NCBI RefSeq assembly: GCF_020829645.1
Contig: NZ_JAIVFS010000051.1
Location: forward strand, 1-58,035
Reading direction: 5' to 3'
Origin: Nostoc mirabile CHAB5784
Lineage (GTDB): Bacteria > Cyanobacteriota > Cyanobacteriia > Cyanobacteriales > Nostocaceae
DNA: 58,035 nt
Shown here: piece by piece, positions 48,354-57,157 of the stretch
Position numbering within the stretch: the first letter of the stretch is position 1
How the letters are laid out: the number at the start of each line of letters is the position of its first letter
Notes under the pieces: model-generated
Database searches by the model: none
What the model saw: only the letters and a program-made list of their open reading frames with translations
What the model was told of the DNA's origin: nothing
Program-made: the position numbers and the translations under genes

Positions 48354-50090
48354 ATGCCAGAAGATGCAGGTAAGAAAAAATTTATAAAAGACTTTTTGCA
48401 ACAAGTTAAAGGAGGTGAAGGTTTCATAGAAGATATTTGGATTGAGCGTGTTGTTAGACCTCCAGGGTCAGATGGTGAGGGATCTACCGCTCTCAGTCTT
48501 TCTATGCGAGCAATATCTAATATAACTCAGTTACTGGAAGACGATCTAAGATATACCTTTGATGAGGGCTACTTTGCCTTTAGATTTGTTGCAGCTGCGC
48601 TTGGTAGTGGTAAGACTTCACTTCTAACTTATTTACATGAATTAACCAAGACTCAACGTAATTACAGAAGTCTTTCTTTAGTAGTTCGCTTCCCACTTTC
48701 TGACTTGTTAAGAGTGGGTGGAGATCATAACTTTGGGATAAAATTGTATTGTTATATATTAGCTCACACTTTCTGGAAATTATTACACAACCAAAACTTA
48801 TCTCCATCAGTTAAAGAAGTAGCAAAACGTATTCTTAGCGATTTATTAGAAAGAAGCCGAGTTGCTGAACTTGAATCGGCGAAAAATTTCAAAATTCAAT
48901 TTTATCCTAAGTTTAACAAGTATCTTGTTGACAGTGGAGTGAGTTTTGAAGATTTTTTCTTTTATGTTATCTCTGAAGTCGCAGCTTTAGAGCCAGCTTT
49001 TACCTTTGTATACCTTACAGATGAGCTAGATCATCTCCAAGAATATCCAAATTATATTCTAGACACTAGATCACTTTTTAAGGCATTAATTAAAGGAGTG
49101 CGCCAGCAGTTTAACTCAAAAGTCAATCTGCTAATCTATCTGGTAGGCACTACAGACAATGTAAAAGGTTTTATTGCTGGAGATATTATATTAGAAAGCA
49201 TCGTAGATAGAGCGGTTATCAATCTACATAAAGGCTATAGCAACGAGCTTGAAACGATCAGAGCTAAGATTGATGAGCGGATTCAAGGTGCTTATCAGGC
49301 ATATAAGAATTTTGCAAAAGCATGGGAAGAAATTAAAAATATCCGCTTGAACCCTACTAATAATTTAAGGAAGTTTTGCCAAGACTACGCATCATCAGTA
49401 CTGGAAATACATGAAAGATATTTTAACGAAGCACCTGAGCAGTTATTTGAAGGCAATGCCCGAGAGTTAGTGGAAGCGCAGTGTCGAACAAAGTGGGCAA
49501 GTTATTTGAGTAAATCTGCATATACTTTATCGGCAGTTTCAACTACAACTGTGCTATCAGGTCATGCATTTGACTGCTACGTGGAATTGTTGCATAACCG
49601 TACAAGTGTAGCTAGAGCTTTTGGTGAAGCAAAAAACTATGAGCTTTTAAGCGGACACTTGCAGACGTTTGAAAGATGGTTAAGTGATATTAATTTCAAG
49701 CCAGACGCAAACCCACCTGATCTAGCTTTTATGATTGCTCCTTCATGCCCATCTTTGTTACACCGAAAGTTAGAGCTTAAAAATATTCAATTTATTGAAT
49801 CTGAAAAAGTATTTTCAATACCGACACCAGCCTCAACGGCTACACCGACACCAGACTCAACATCAGCATCACCACCTACTGCTATCAATATTAATAAGGC
49901 TGACAAAGATAGACTTATTGTTGCTTTCAAAGGTACAGGTATAAAACAAACAACTATCGATAAGCTAATAAACCTTAGACAACGTAAAAGCTATATTCGC
50001 TTAGAAGGTCTGGCATCTGATCTAAAATTTACTGATGCAGTGAGAAAAAAACTTCAGGAAAAATTGAATAAAGCGGAGATTTGCTTTTGA
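48354..50090 (+). CDS. P-loop ATPase with C-terminal helix-hairpin-helix domain
   Basis: 578 aa. A P-loop lies at about 82-90 (LGSGKTSLL; the first Gly of the classic motif is replaced by Ala). A Walker B with catalytic acid lies at about 220-227 (VYLTDELDH). The large middle is helical. After a Pro/Thr/Ser linker (about 485-510), ININKADKDRLIVAFKGTGI and KQTTIDKLINLRQRKSYIRL form a ComEA-like double helix-hairpin-helix that would bind DNA without sequence specificity. The layout recalls ORC/STAND-like ATPases of defence or DNA-transaction systems, but I cannot name a family. It is paired with the winged-helix gene and lies next to a toxin-antitoxin pair. Confidence 0.75.
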   Translation: MPEDAGKKKFIKDFLQQVKGGEGFIEDIWIERVVRPPGSDGEGSTALSLSMRAISNITQLLEDDLRYTFDEGYFAFRFVAAALGSGKTSLLTYLHELTKTQRNYRSLSLVVRFPLSDLLRVGGDHNFGIKLYCYILAHTFWKLLHNQNLSPSVKEVAKRILSDLLERSRVAELESAKNFKIQFYPKFNKYLVDSGVSFEDFFFYVISEVAALEPAFTFVYLTDELDHLQEYPNYILDTRSLFKALIKGVRQQFNSKVNLLIYLVGTTDNVKGFIAGDIILESIVDRAVINLHKGYSNELETIRAKIDERIQGAYQAYKNFAKAWEEIKNIRLNPTNNLRKFCQDYASSVLEIHERYFNEAPEQLFEGNARELVEAQCRTKWASYLSKSAYTLSAVSTTTVLSGHAFDCYVELLHNRTSVARAFGEAKNYELLSGHLQTFERWLSDINFKPDANPPDLAFMIAPSCPSLLHRKLELKNIQFIESEKVFSIPTPASTATPTPDSTSASPPTAININKADKDRLIVAFKGTGIKQTTIDKLINLRQRKSYIRLEGLASDLKFTDAVRKKLQEKLNKAEICF

Positions 50091-50329
50091 AAAGAGTGAT
50101 AATTCTTTAGAAAGGGTGAAAATATGCGATCGCACCTCATCTCACAACACGATTGTCCCAGGTGTATCATTCCTAAAAAGGAAAAAACCGCAAAACATAA
50201 TGTTTCACGGCTTTCAGTGTGGTGTGAGGAGTTTAACTATATATCATGATAAAGTAACTGCCCAACAACAACGCACTCGTAACAATTTTGGTAACAGACT
50301 TTTTTTTGCAATGATACTTTCAGGTATAC
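50091..50329. other. spacer after the ATPase gene
   Basis: It begins with a HIP1 octamer and shows no coding frame with support. AAAACCGCAAAAC ... GTTTCACGGCTTT near 50188-50215 could form a weak hairpin after the operon. Confidence 0.4.
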
Positions 50330-50432
50330 GCTGTAGGGGCAATACCCTGCGGGAAGCCGCTTTGCGTCTACATGAATTGCCCCTACCTGAAAATAAGGGT
50401 TTTGGCTATTGTTTGCGTAAGCCCTGTTATTT
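50330..50432. repeat. hairpin repeat and family D end fragment
   Basis: GTAGGGGCAAT (50333-50343) faces ATTGCCCCTAC around a GCGGGAAGCCGC core. It is followed by GGCTATTGTTTGCGTAAGCC, an inverted family D end. This one-ended copy supplies the empty site used to define family A copy 2. It lies just after arsS. Confidence 0.8.
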
Positions 50433-50436
50433 GTCT

Positions 50437-51441
50437 TTAGAGCAAAGCACCACCACAACTAGAACCACATCCAGCAGTACAACCATAGCAATAAGCAGCA
50501 GTTTGTATCTCACTAATCAAGTCTAAACTGTCAGCTTCTAAGAGTTTGCTCACTGTCAAAGTTTCACCATTGCGATATTTCGCAGGCAAATTCATCATTT
50601 GGTTAAAGTCGCAATCATATACATTGCCTAGATAGTCAATTGAGAGTTCATCGCGGCACATCAAATGTTCAACTGTGTTGGGATTAAAATGTGACTCTAA
50701 AAACTGCAAATAGCTGGTGTACAGTTTTCTCCGTTCTAAATGCATTTTGGTTCTACCAACTGGTAGGTTGGTAATGGTGAAGAGGTTGCTAAACACAATA
50801 TTAAAATGTTCTTGCAAGAACATTTTGTAATTTCGTTCTAGGTTAGTCTGTTCGGGAGCTAAAGAAAATTTTTCATCCGTGGGTAACTGGGGATTAAATA
50901 CCAAGTCCAAAATTAAATTTGGCTCTTTACCATAGCCGAGTTGGTTAAGCCACTGCAAAGCTTTGACTGAACTATCAAAAACACCAGCACCGCGCATTTT
51001 ATCAACATTATCTGCTAGGTAGCAGGGTAGGGAAGCCACAACTCTTATTTGGTGTTGAGCAAAGTATTCTGGTAAATCAGCAAATCCATTTTCAAAATAA
51101 ATGGTCAAATTAGACCGGACGATTACCTGCTTACCAGTTGCTCTTGCTGCTTCTACCAATGGCTTAAATCCATAATTCATTTCTGGTGCGCCACCAGTCA
51201 AATCTACAATCTTAATTTCAGGAAATTTATGGATTAGCGAAATCAATTGTTCGCAAACTTCAGGAGAAAGTTCTTCTGTACGTTTTGGCCCAGCTTCGAC
51301 ATGACAGTGTGTACAGGCAAGGTTACAACGCTTACCTAGATTAATTTGTAAAACAGTGATTCCCTTTTTTGTCAAAGGAGAATTGAGTTTGTTTTTAAAT
51401 GGTGTGACTGTTGATAGTATAACTTTTGATTGAGTTGGCAT
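50437..51441 (-). CDS. arsS: arsenosugar biosynthesis radical SAM protein ArsS
   Basis: 334 aa. The radical SAM cluster motif is C39-x3-C43-x2-C46 (CNLACTHCH), with the GGAPEMN and SNLTIYF words of this family. The C-terminal region is cysteine-rich (CRDELSIDYLGNVYDCDF, then CYGCTAGCGSSCGG), typical for auxiliary clusters. In cyanobacteria ArsS transfers a deoxyadenosyl group to dimethylarsinous acid on the way to arsenosugars. ATG 51441 is the family start. It is downstream of the PiT gene by 24 bp and two genes after arsM, in one minus-strand cluster. Confidence 0.92.
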   Translation of the reverse strand: MPTQSKVILSTVTPFKNKLNSPLTKKGITVLQINLGKRCNLACTHCHVEAGPKRTEELSPEVCEQLISLIHKFPEIKIVDLTGGAPEMNYGFKPLVEAARATGKQVIVRSNLTIYFENGFADLPEYFAQHQIRVVASLPCYLADNVDKMRGAGVFDSSVKALQWLNQLGYGKEPNLILDLVFNPQLPTDEKFSLAPEQTNLERNYKMFLQEHFNIVFSNLFTITNLPVGRTKMHLERRKLYTSYLQFLESHFNPNTVEHLMCRDELSIDYLGNVYDCDFNQMMNLPAKYRNGETLTVSKLLEADSLDLISEIQTAAYCYGCTAGCGSSCGGALL

Positions 51442-51465
51442 TAGTTGCTACTCCTTAAATATTTT

Positions 51466-52425
51466 CTAAGCTTGCAATAATCTGTAGGTTATTGCACTAA
51501 TAATTGCAGCAGTTGGTAAAGTTAAAATCCACGATAATAGTATTTGATAAAAAACACGTATATTGGCTTTTTTGCTAGTTAACCCTACTCCAAAAATAGA
51601 ACCAACTGAAACGTGAGTGGTGGAAACCGGAAGCCCAAATCGGCTAGCTGCAATTACCAGAATTGCAGTTACTATATTTGCTGATAAGCCTTGAGTATGA
51701 TTCAATGAAGTAATCTTTTCACTCATGGTTACTGCAACTTTTTGGGAGTTGAGTAAACCGCCAAGTGCCATTGCGATCGCAATCGTAATCATTCCCCCCT
51801 GAATCGAAAAATACTCAATAACTAGAATGAGTGAAAAAATCTTAGGAGTATCATTTAATCCTCTAGCAAAACTGACAATTCCAGCGCTGAGAAAATGGCA
51901 AGTATCAATTATTTTTTGATTGACTGATAGGTTCCATTTTGAAATTATATAGCCAGATAAACTATAAATTCCTGCCCCCAAGGGAATAGCAATAATTGGA
52001 CTGAGTAATAGAGGCAAAATAAAAGAAGTTCCCAAAGCTGCAAAATTAACTTTGAGTCCGATCGCAACTAATCCAGCGCCAACTAGCGCACCTGTTAAAC
52101 TGTGAGTTGTGGAAATGGGAAACCCCATGAAGGTGGCTATCAGTACAGTTAAACCTGCAGCAAGAGCAACTGCCAGATGAAACTCTGGTGAATCAGCGAT
52201 CGCGTCAGGCACTAGTCCTTTCGCAGAAAAGTTTTTAATTAATCTACTTGCCAAAAAAGTTGCAGCAACCGCACCAGCTAAAGTTGTAAAAGTTGCCCAC
52301 AAAATTGCTGTTTGATAGCTGCTGGTTCGGCTACCAAACAACGTTGCTACCCCTTTAAAGTTGTCATTTGCACCATTAGAATATGCTAAAAAAAGCGTGG
52401 CGATAAATAGACTAATTAACAACAT
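51466..52425 (-). CDS. PiT-family inorganic phosphate (arsenate) transporter
   Basis: About 319 aa with roughly ten membrane helices. It has the duplicated PiT signature: SNGANDNFKGVATLFGSR near the N-terminus and SFARGLNDTPKIFSLILV in the second half. TFMGFPISTTHSLTGALVGA and ASRFGLPVSTTHVSVGSIFG also form a repeated pair. It imports phosphate and, as an analogue, arsenate. Its position between arsM and arsS suggests a role in arsenic handling. I start at ATG 52425 (MLLISLFI); a TTG at 52458 lies inside heptamer repeats. It lies 24 bp upstream of arsS. Confidence 0.9.
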   Translation of the reverse strand: MLLISLFIATLFLAYSNGANDNFKGVATLFGSRTSSYQTAILWATFTTLAGAVAATFLASRLIKNFSAKGLVPDAIADSPEFHLAVALAAGLTVLIATFMGFPISTTHSLTGALVGAGLVAIGLKVNFAALGTSFILPLLLSPIIAIPLGAGIYSLSGYIISKWNLSVNQKIIDTCHFLSAGIVSFARGLNDTPKIFSLILVIEYFSIQGGMITIAIAMALGGLLNSQKVAVTMSEKITSLNHTQGLSANIVTAILVIAASRFGLPVSTTHVSVGSIFGVGLTSKKANIRVFYQILLSWILTLPTAAIISAITYRLLQA

Positions 52426-52448
52426 TTTGGAGTTTATAAAGAAGAAGT

Positions 52449-52512
52449 CAGAATCCAAAATCCAGAATCCAGAATCCAGAATCCAGAATCCAGAATCTAG
52501 AATCTAGAATTA
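52449..52512. repeat. STRR heptamer array (CCAGAAT)
   Basis: About eight tandem AGAATCC/AGAATCT units between arsM and the PiT gene. They reach to within 25 bases of the PiT start. Confidence 0.9.
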
Positions 52513-52613
52513 AGAATGCAATTAGTGAAATATTTAAATTGTGCATTCTTTGCTCAGTCGTACAGAATTATTCTGAATTCTGGCTCCTGACACCTGAATT
52601 CTTTCTTAATAAA

Positions 52614-53582
52614 TTAACAGCAACCACTACCGCTATAGTGCCAGGTTGAATTGGTGACAATTATTTCTGCTGGCTTGATAGCCGCAAGTTTAGCAGCAGT
52701 TTTATCACACACTGCTGCGGGAATACCTAGCTGGAGTAGATGGCCTGCTGAGTCGTCGAAGAAGGGTTCCGAGCCAGCATAAACTGCTGTTTTTCCCGTA
52801 AAGATACAAGCACCATCTTCTGGAATAGCAACTTTAAAGGAGACAGAATCCAGACTTTCTAAAAGTAGGTGTTCTTCTAAATTATAAGTCTGGGAATCTA
52901 GTAGACGATAAGGACGACGGGCGCGAATTTCAACTTGACCAAAACCAGCATTTGTAATCCGTTCAGTATACTCTTGATATGTGAGTGCGCCTGATAAACA
53001 CATGGCTCTGAGTCGTTCATCTTGTTGAAGGTGTGCTGGAATTTGACTAGTAGCAATTGGATCGCTCATCTGCAAACGTCCGCCTGGTTTTAATACCCGA
53101 TAAGCTTCTTTTAAAGCACGGGTTAAATCTTCTGGTTCAAAGATGTTGAAAAGGCAATTTTGCGCCACGATATCGACGCGAAGATCAGCAACGGGTAAGT
53201 TAAAAGCATCGCCTTCACGGATTTCTACAAAACTGCTGTCAAACCACGGATTTTCTTGAGCAGCAATTTCCAGATTGCGTGCAGCTGCTTCCCGCATGGC
53301 CCCAACCGGTTCAACGGCAATTACAGCACCTGCATAGCGGGAAAAATAAGCGAATTGCAACGCTTCTAAGCCACCGCCAACACCGACATATAGCACAGTA
53401 GGTTGGTTTCCTAGTTCGGTGGGGTGAACGGTGGTGCCACAACCATAGTTCATTTCCTGCATTGGCAAAGGAATTTTCAATCCTGGTAGTTGCAGGGGTG
53501 TACTTTGCACGCAACAAAGTCCAACTTGCGGGGTTTCGGCAACTTCGCGGTAGAATTGCGCTGCTGTTTCTAGATAGGTCAT
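52614..53582 (-). CDS. arsM: arsenite S-adenosylmethionine methyltransferase ArsM (arsenosugar type)
   Basis: 322 aa. A class I methyltransferase fold has the SAM loop VLYVGVGGGLEALQFA, and VLKPGGRLQMSDP. Cysteines likely to bind As(III) include C23-C24 (GLCCVQ), C48 (NYGCGTT), C143 or so (AQNCLFN) and a terminal SGSGCC. The C-terminal extension is typical of the ArsM that is paired with ArsS. It methylates trivalent arsenic, giving the dimethylated substrate for ArsS. ATG 53582 (MTYLETAAQFY) fits the family. First gene of the arsM-pit-arsS cluster. No ArsR-type regulator is visible upstream. Confidence 0.92.
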   Translation of the reverse strand: MTYLETAAQFYREVAETPQVGLCCVQSTPLQLPGLKIPLPMQEMNYGCGTTVHPTELGNQPTVLYVGVGGGLEALQFAYFSRYAGAVIAVEPVGAMREAAARNLEIAAQENPWFDSSFVEIREGDAFNLPVADLRVDIVAQNCLFNIFEPEDLTRALKEAYRVLKPGGRLQMSDPIATSQIPAHLQQDERLRAMCLSGALTYQEYTERITNAGFGQVEIRARRPYRLLDSQTYNLEEHLLLESLDSVSFKVAIPEDGACIFTGKTAVYAGSEPFFDDSAGHLLQLGIPAAVCDKTAAKLAAIKPAEIIVTNSTWHYSGSGCC

Positions 53583-53776
53583 GCAGTTTTAGATTTTAGA
53601 TGATCACAGCTTTGTGCATCCTAATATAATTAACCCGGAGTTGGATGAGTTTTTACTCAGATTGCCAAAAACCCCAAATCTTCCTAGAATAGAAAACCTT
53701 GGGGTTTTACCGTTATTTCACACTGGAAAGAGAATGAGGAAGCAGAGTGGAGAATGCCCAATGCCCAATCCCAAAT

Positions 53777-54451
53777 TCAATCACGCAATGTGTAGCCGAC
53801 ACCACTCACAGTTTGAATGAGGCACTTTTCGTTATTGGCTTCAAGTTTCAGCCGTAGGTAGCGCATCTGAAGTTCGATGATGTTGGTATCGCCGATGAAG
53901 TCGTAACCCCAGACTTCTTGTAAAATGCGATCGCAGGTAATTACCTGTCGCGGATGGGCCAGTAAATATTCTAGTAAATCAAATTCCTTAGCAGTTAACT
54001 CAATTAACCTCTGATCTCGGTACACTTGGCGCGTGCGACGATTTAAACACAGGTCTTTAAATTCTAAAACATCTGCGCCATCTACTAGCTGGCTTCTTCG
54101 CAAGTGAGCGCCGACTCTGGCTAATAATTCATCAACGCTGAAGGGTTTAACGAGGTAATCATCAGCACCAGCGTCTAAGCCTGCAATGCGATCGCTCACT
54201 TCATCTTTGACGGTTAATAAGATTATCGGCACTTTATCAGCAATACTTCGCAGGCAGCGACAAATTTCCAACCCCGATAAACCAGGCAACATCCAGTCTA
54301 AAATTACTAAATCTAGATGTAACTTACGCGCTGCGGTAAGTGCAGTTAATCCATCGTAGGCAATACTGACTTGATAGCCTTCATAATTCAATTCTAATTC
54401 GACAAATCGTGCCAGTTTGACTTCATCTTCAACCAGTAAGATGTGCGTCAT
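53777..54451 (-). CDS. OmpR/PhoB-family response regulator
   Basis: About 224 aa from ATG 54451 (MTHILLVEDE). The receiver domain has the acidic pair ED at 8-9, phospho-acceptor D52 (VILDWMLPG), and the lysine in VKPFSVDEL. The C-terminal winged helix (ELTAKEFDLLEYLLAHPRQV, then IIELQMRYLRLKLE and VSGVGYTLRD) binds DNA. An in-frame upstream ATG at 54544 gives 31 non-family residues. No sensor kinase gene is adjacent, so it is an orphan here. The signal and targets are unknown. Confidence 0.92.
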   Translation of the reverse strand: MTHILLVEDEVKLARFVELELNYEGYQVSIAYDGLTALTAARKLHLDLVILDWMLPGLSGLEICRCLRSIADKVPIILLTVKDEVSDRIAGLDAGADDYLVKPFSVDELLARVGAHLRRSQLVDGADVLEFKDLCLNRRTRQVYRDQRLIELTAKEFDLLEYLLAHPRQVITCDRILQEVWGYDFIGDTNIIELQMRYLRLKLEANNEKCLIQTVSGVGYTLRD

Positions 54452-54646
54452 GATAATGTTAATGATTTCAGCAGGATACGGTAGGCAAAAATACGGTGTG
54501 GAAACACTGTCTTCGAGGTGCCAGCTACTTAAATAGCTAAACATCTAAATTAGGTGTACGTTAGCTTAGTATAAACCTGAGTAAGTAACAACCGTAAATT
54601 TACAATTACCGATCGCTGCTCGATCAAATAACGATCCGACTGGCTA

Positions 54647-54934
54647 TTAGCAATAGGCTGTGACATCTTCACCGCATTCATCGGCAAGATAACAGAGCGC
54701 TTTAAAACGCAAACCAACCACTTCTTCGTATAGGGGATTTAATTTACACATCGGAGGAATGTGAAACAGCTTCCGGCTAAAGAGCGTGATGTCTCGTTCA
54801 AAGGGACACTGGGCAGGAATAGCTTTGCACAGGAAATGAGCCAATTTAGAGTTCTGAATTTCTATCGTTTCCAACCACTGGCGGACTGGATGGAGTAGAT
54901 CATTGTGTAACCGGGTTTGAATAAAACTTGTCAT
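54647..54934 (-). CDS. Mo-dependent nitrogenase C-terminal-like protein
   Basis: 95 aa. It matches the Mo-nitro_C family of heterocyst-forming and other cyanobacteria: KLAHFLCKAIPAQCPFERDI, then LFHIPPMCKLNPLYEEVVGL and RFKALCYLADECGED. Conserved cysteines (C36, C43, C63, C81, C86 and the terminal C95) suggest metal or redox binding. Despite the family name there is no proven nitrogenase role, and no nif genes are in the window. ATG 54934 is the only suitable start. Confidence 0.88.
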   Translation of the reverse strand: MTSFIQTRLHNDLLHPVRQWLETIEIQNSKLAHFLCKAIPAQCPFERDITLFSRKLFHIPPMCKLNPLYEEVVGLRFKALCYLADECGEDVTAYC

Positions 54935-55234
54935 AATTTTTTACCTTTATAATTTCAAGCTAGATGAGTTTGTTGTATTTGAACCTCTATAAATATATAC
55001 GGTTAGGTTCTATAGTTTTATGCACTGATTGCTAGTTCTTTGGTTCTCTACAGAGATAGAATGAATCTCTAGGCACACTGTTAACTACAGATTAAATTGC
55101 CAAAATTCCGGATGATTTGCCAAGGTGAGCATACTAGATATTGCCGGACTGCAAAACTATAGTTAACCAACTTATTTGAGGCGCAGCTACTTACCCTAAA
55201 AAAGCATTCCGCTTCAGGTGAACTGCGAAAACTA
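54935..55234. other. divergent intergenic region
   Basis: It lies between the Mo-nitro_C-like gene (minus) and the methyltransferase (plus), so it holds both promoters. I see no repeat or hairpin except the AATGACT heptamers at its right end, which merge into the methyltransferase start. Confidence 0.5.
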
Positions 55235-55852
55235 ATGACTAATGACTTTTTTAGTAACAAAAAGTTCCTTTTTGACCGATGGGCACCAAGTTACGACTGG
55301 CTATTTCCTTCAGTGTTTTATCGAGCCGTTCACAAACGGTTGCTGGAGTACGTCGATTTACCAGAGTCAGCAAATGTACTTGATATCGGCTGTGGTACTG
55401 GACGCTTACTTGAGCGACTTGCGACTCAGTTTTCCGACCTGCAAGCGATCGGATTGGATTTATCTGCTAATATGTTGCGGGTAGCAAGACAGAGCAACCG
55501 CCACCGTCCACGCTTAATTTATGTCGAAGGTAAAGCTGAGTCTCTTGCGTTTGGTGATGGTCAATTTGATGCTGTTTTCAGCACTATCAGCTTTTTGCAC
55601 TATTTGGAACCTAAACAGGTGGTTAGTGAGATAGCACGGGTACTTTCTCCCGGTGGACGCTTCTACTTGGTTGATTTTACCTCCAAAAAAGAGACAGAAC
55701 CTCAATTATTGCCAGTCTCTCCCCTTGGAATTAGACTCTACAGCCCTAATCAACGTCAACTTCTTGGCTCCTCTGCTGGGTTATTGTGTTTGAATCACCA
55801 CTATTTACTAGGGCCTGTGTTACTAACAATTTTTGCTAAACCTCAGATTTGA
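55235..55852 (+). CDS. class I SAM-dependent methyltransferase
   Basis: 205 aa. Motif I is VLDIGCGTGRLLERL, with an acidic residue at GLDLSANML and the post-I segment FDAVFSTISFLHYLEPKQVV, then LSPGGRFYLVDF. This is the Methyltransf_11/UbiE-like group; the substrate is unknown. The start is inside tandem AATGACT heptamers: ATG 55235 (MTNDFFSNKKF) lacks a ribosome-binding site. The repeat may have replaced the original 5' end, though the family core starts soon after (FLFDRWAPSYDWLFP). Confidence 0.88.
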   Translation: MTNDFFSNKKFLFDRWAPSYDWLFPSVFYRAVHKRLLEYVDLPESANVLDIGCGTGRLLERLATQFSDLQAIGLDLSANMLRVARQSNRHRPRLIYVEGKAESLAFGDGQFDAVFSTISFLHYLEPKQVVSEIARVLSPGGRFYLVDFTSKKETEPQLLPVSPLGIRLYSPNQRQLLGSSAGLLCLNHHYLLGPVLLTIFAKPQI

Positions 55853-55950
55853 AAATGGGGAGTGGGGAATTGGGAATGGGGAGTGGGGAATGGACGAAAG
55901 TAAAGGGTTAAAAACAGGTTGTATCAAGCCTTTTTCTGCGTATCTTAATT

Positions 55951-56342
55951 AGGACTTACGCAAAATATCTCTCAAACTCTTATTTCTCCGTGTCGCGCCA
56001 GTTGCTTCTCCCTACAGCCCTTCGGGCATCCTACGGCAGGCGCTAGCCTCTCACGAATGGGATTCGGGGAGACGCGCAAGGGACAAGTCTCTTAACCGCA
56101 AGGGCGCACTGGCTTCTCTGCGCCTCTGTGGTAGCCGGAGGGCAAGCCCTCCGGGTGACGTTCGTACCTCTCTACGAGACGCACTCGCGAACGCTAACGC
56201 TGCGCTAACAGCAGTCGCTCATGGGGGAAACCCCCTTCTCTACGAGACGCTACGCGTTGGCGTTAGCCTCTCCCAATGTGAGAAGACCGCGCTGCTTCAC
56301 AGCTTTGCGTCTACGTTATTCCGTAATTCTTGCGTAAGTCCT
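55951..56342. mobile_element. family D element, copy 2 (composite)
   Basis: AGGACTTACGCAAAA and TCTTGCGTAAGTCCT bound about 392 bp. TTAATT flanks both sides (directly at the left, after one extra A at the right). The inside is a run of short G/C-rich palindromes (GAGACGCTACGCGTTGGCGT, GGAGGGCAAGCCCTCC, GGGGGAAACCCCC), so it is a nest of hairpin repeats. No coding content. Confidence 0.8.
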
Positions 56343-56346
56343 ATTA

Positions 56347-56386
56347 ATTACGAATTACGAATTACGAATTACGAATTACAAATTAC
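56347..56386. repeat. STRR heptamer array overlapping the GNAT stop
   Basis: About five ATTACGA/ATTACAA units, the inverse of AATTCGT. The minus-strand TAA that ends the GNAT gene (56376-56378) is one of these units. Confidence 0.85.
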
Positions 56387-56888
56387 CTCGATGTTCCATA
56401 AACACCACAGGAACTCTGAACAGCCTTTTAGCTAATTGCGAGAATCTGAATTTCCCCTTGAGCGAAGACTTGCCTCTTGTACTGGGAAATTGTGGCAAGT
56501 CTTCAAAAGATATTGGCACAAAACCAAAGCGACTGTAAAACTGCGCCAATCGTTCACCTAAACATTCAAGATAAAGTGGTTGCGTTGCTGTATTAATCAA
56601 ATGCTGCGTTAGCAAAGTACCCAAACCGCGACCTCTCCAAGCTGACGCAACGACCAAACTACCAAGTTCTTGCGCCCCGGAGAAATTACGTAGCTGTCCA
56701 CAAGCTACCAGATTGCGTAGGCTTTGCCCGCCGTAGGCATCGCATTCAACTACCCAAAATTGCTGCCAATTTAATTGGGTTGGGTCGAGTTTCGCTGAAA
56801 ACACCAGCAATCGAATCGACCACTGATCCCCAGAAGTTGCCTTGCGAAGCATACACCCAGATGGTAACGATAGATTGCTCTGATTCAT
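56376..56888 (-). CDS. GNAT-family N-acetyltransferase
   Basis: 170 aa. The acetyl-CoA-binding motif is ASAWRGRGLGTLLTQHLI (R/Q-x-x-G-x-G/A type), followed by LYLECLGERLAQFYSRFGFV. It transfers an acetyl group from acetyl-CoA to an unknown amine. The segment CDAYGGQSLRNL inside strands 3-4 is encoded by a dispersed palindrome (56722-56750) and interrupts the otherwise expected WVVE(C)-VACGQLRNF. The stop is supplied by heptamer repeats. Start ATG 56888; the first Met of the family-like sequence (MLRKATSGDQ) is at residue 13, so a shorter form from 56852 is possible. Confidence 0.85.
   Translation of the reverse strand: MNQSNLSLPSGCMLRKATSGDQWSIRLLVFSAKLDPTQLNWQQFWVVECDAYGGQSLRNLVACGQLRNFSGAQELGSLVVASAWRGRGLGTLLTQHLINTATQPLYLECLGERLAQFYSRFGFVPISFEDLPQFPSTRGKSSLKGKFRFSQLAKRLFRVPVVFMEHRGNL
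56722..56750. repeat. short palindrome inside the GNAT gene
   Basis: On the minus strand: GCGATGCCTACGGCGGGCAA followed by AGCCTACGC. It matches the ARD-gene palindrome at most positions and adds about ten residues in frame. Confidence 0.8.
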
Positions 56889-57157
56889 TAATTACACAAT
56901 GATTAGTTTGTATCACAATCATCACATCATATTTTTCACCTAGTACAGGTCGACGGAAATAAACCTCCCTTAACCATAGGAAGCGTTGTAAGTTTAAAAA
57001 ACTCTACATTTCTGGATTTTTCTCAGTATACATGAGTGGTACTAAACAATACTTTCGATAGAGGTAGTAATCAGCCATAACTATATCTGGATAGATGCGC
57101 TCCCACTCCTAATCTTCTTAAGATAATGCCAACAATAAAATTATTAGGAATGTAATA

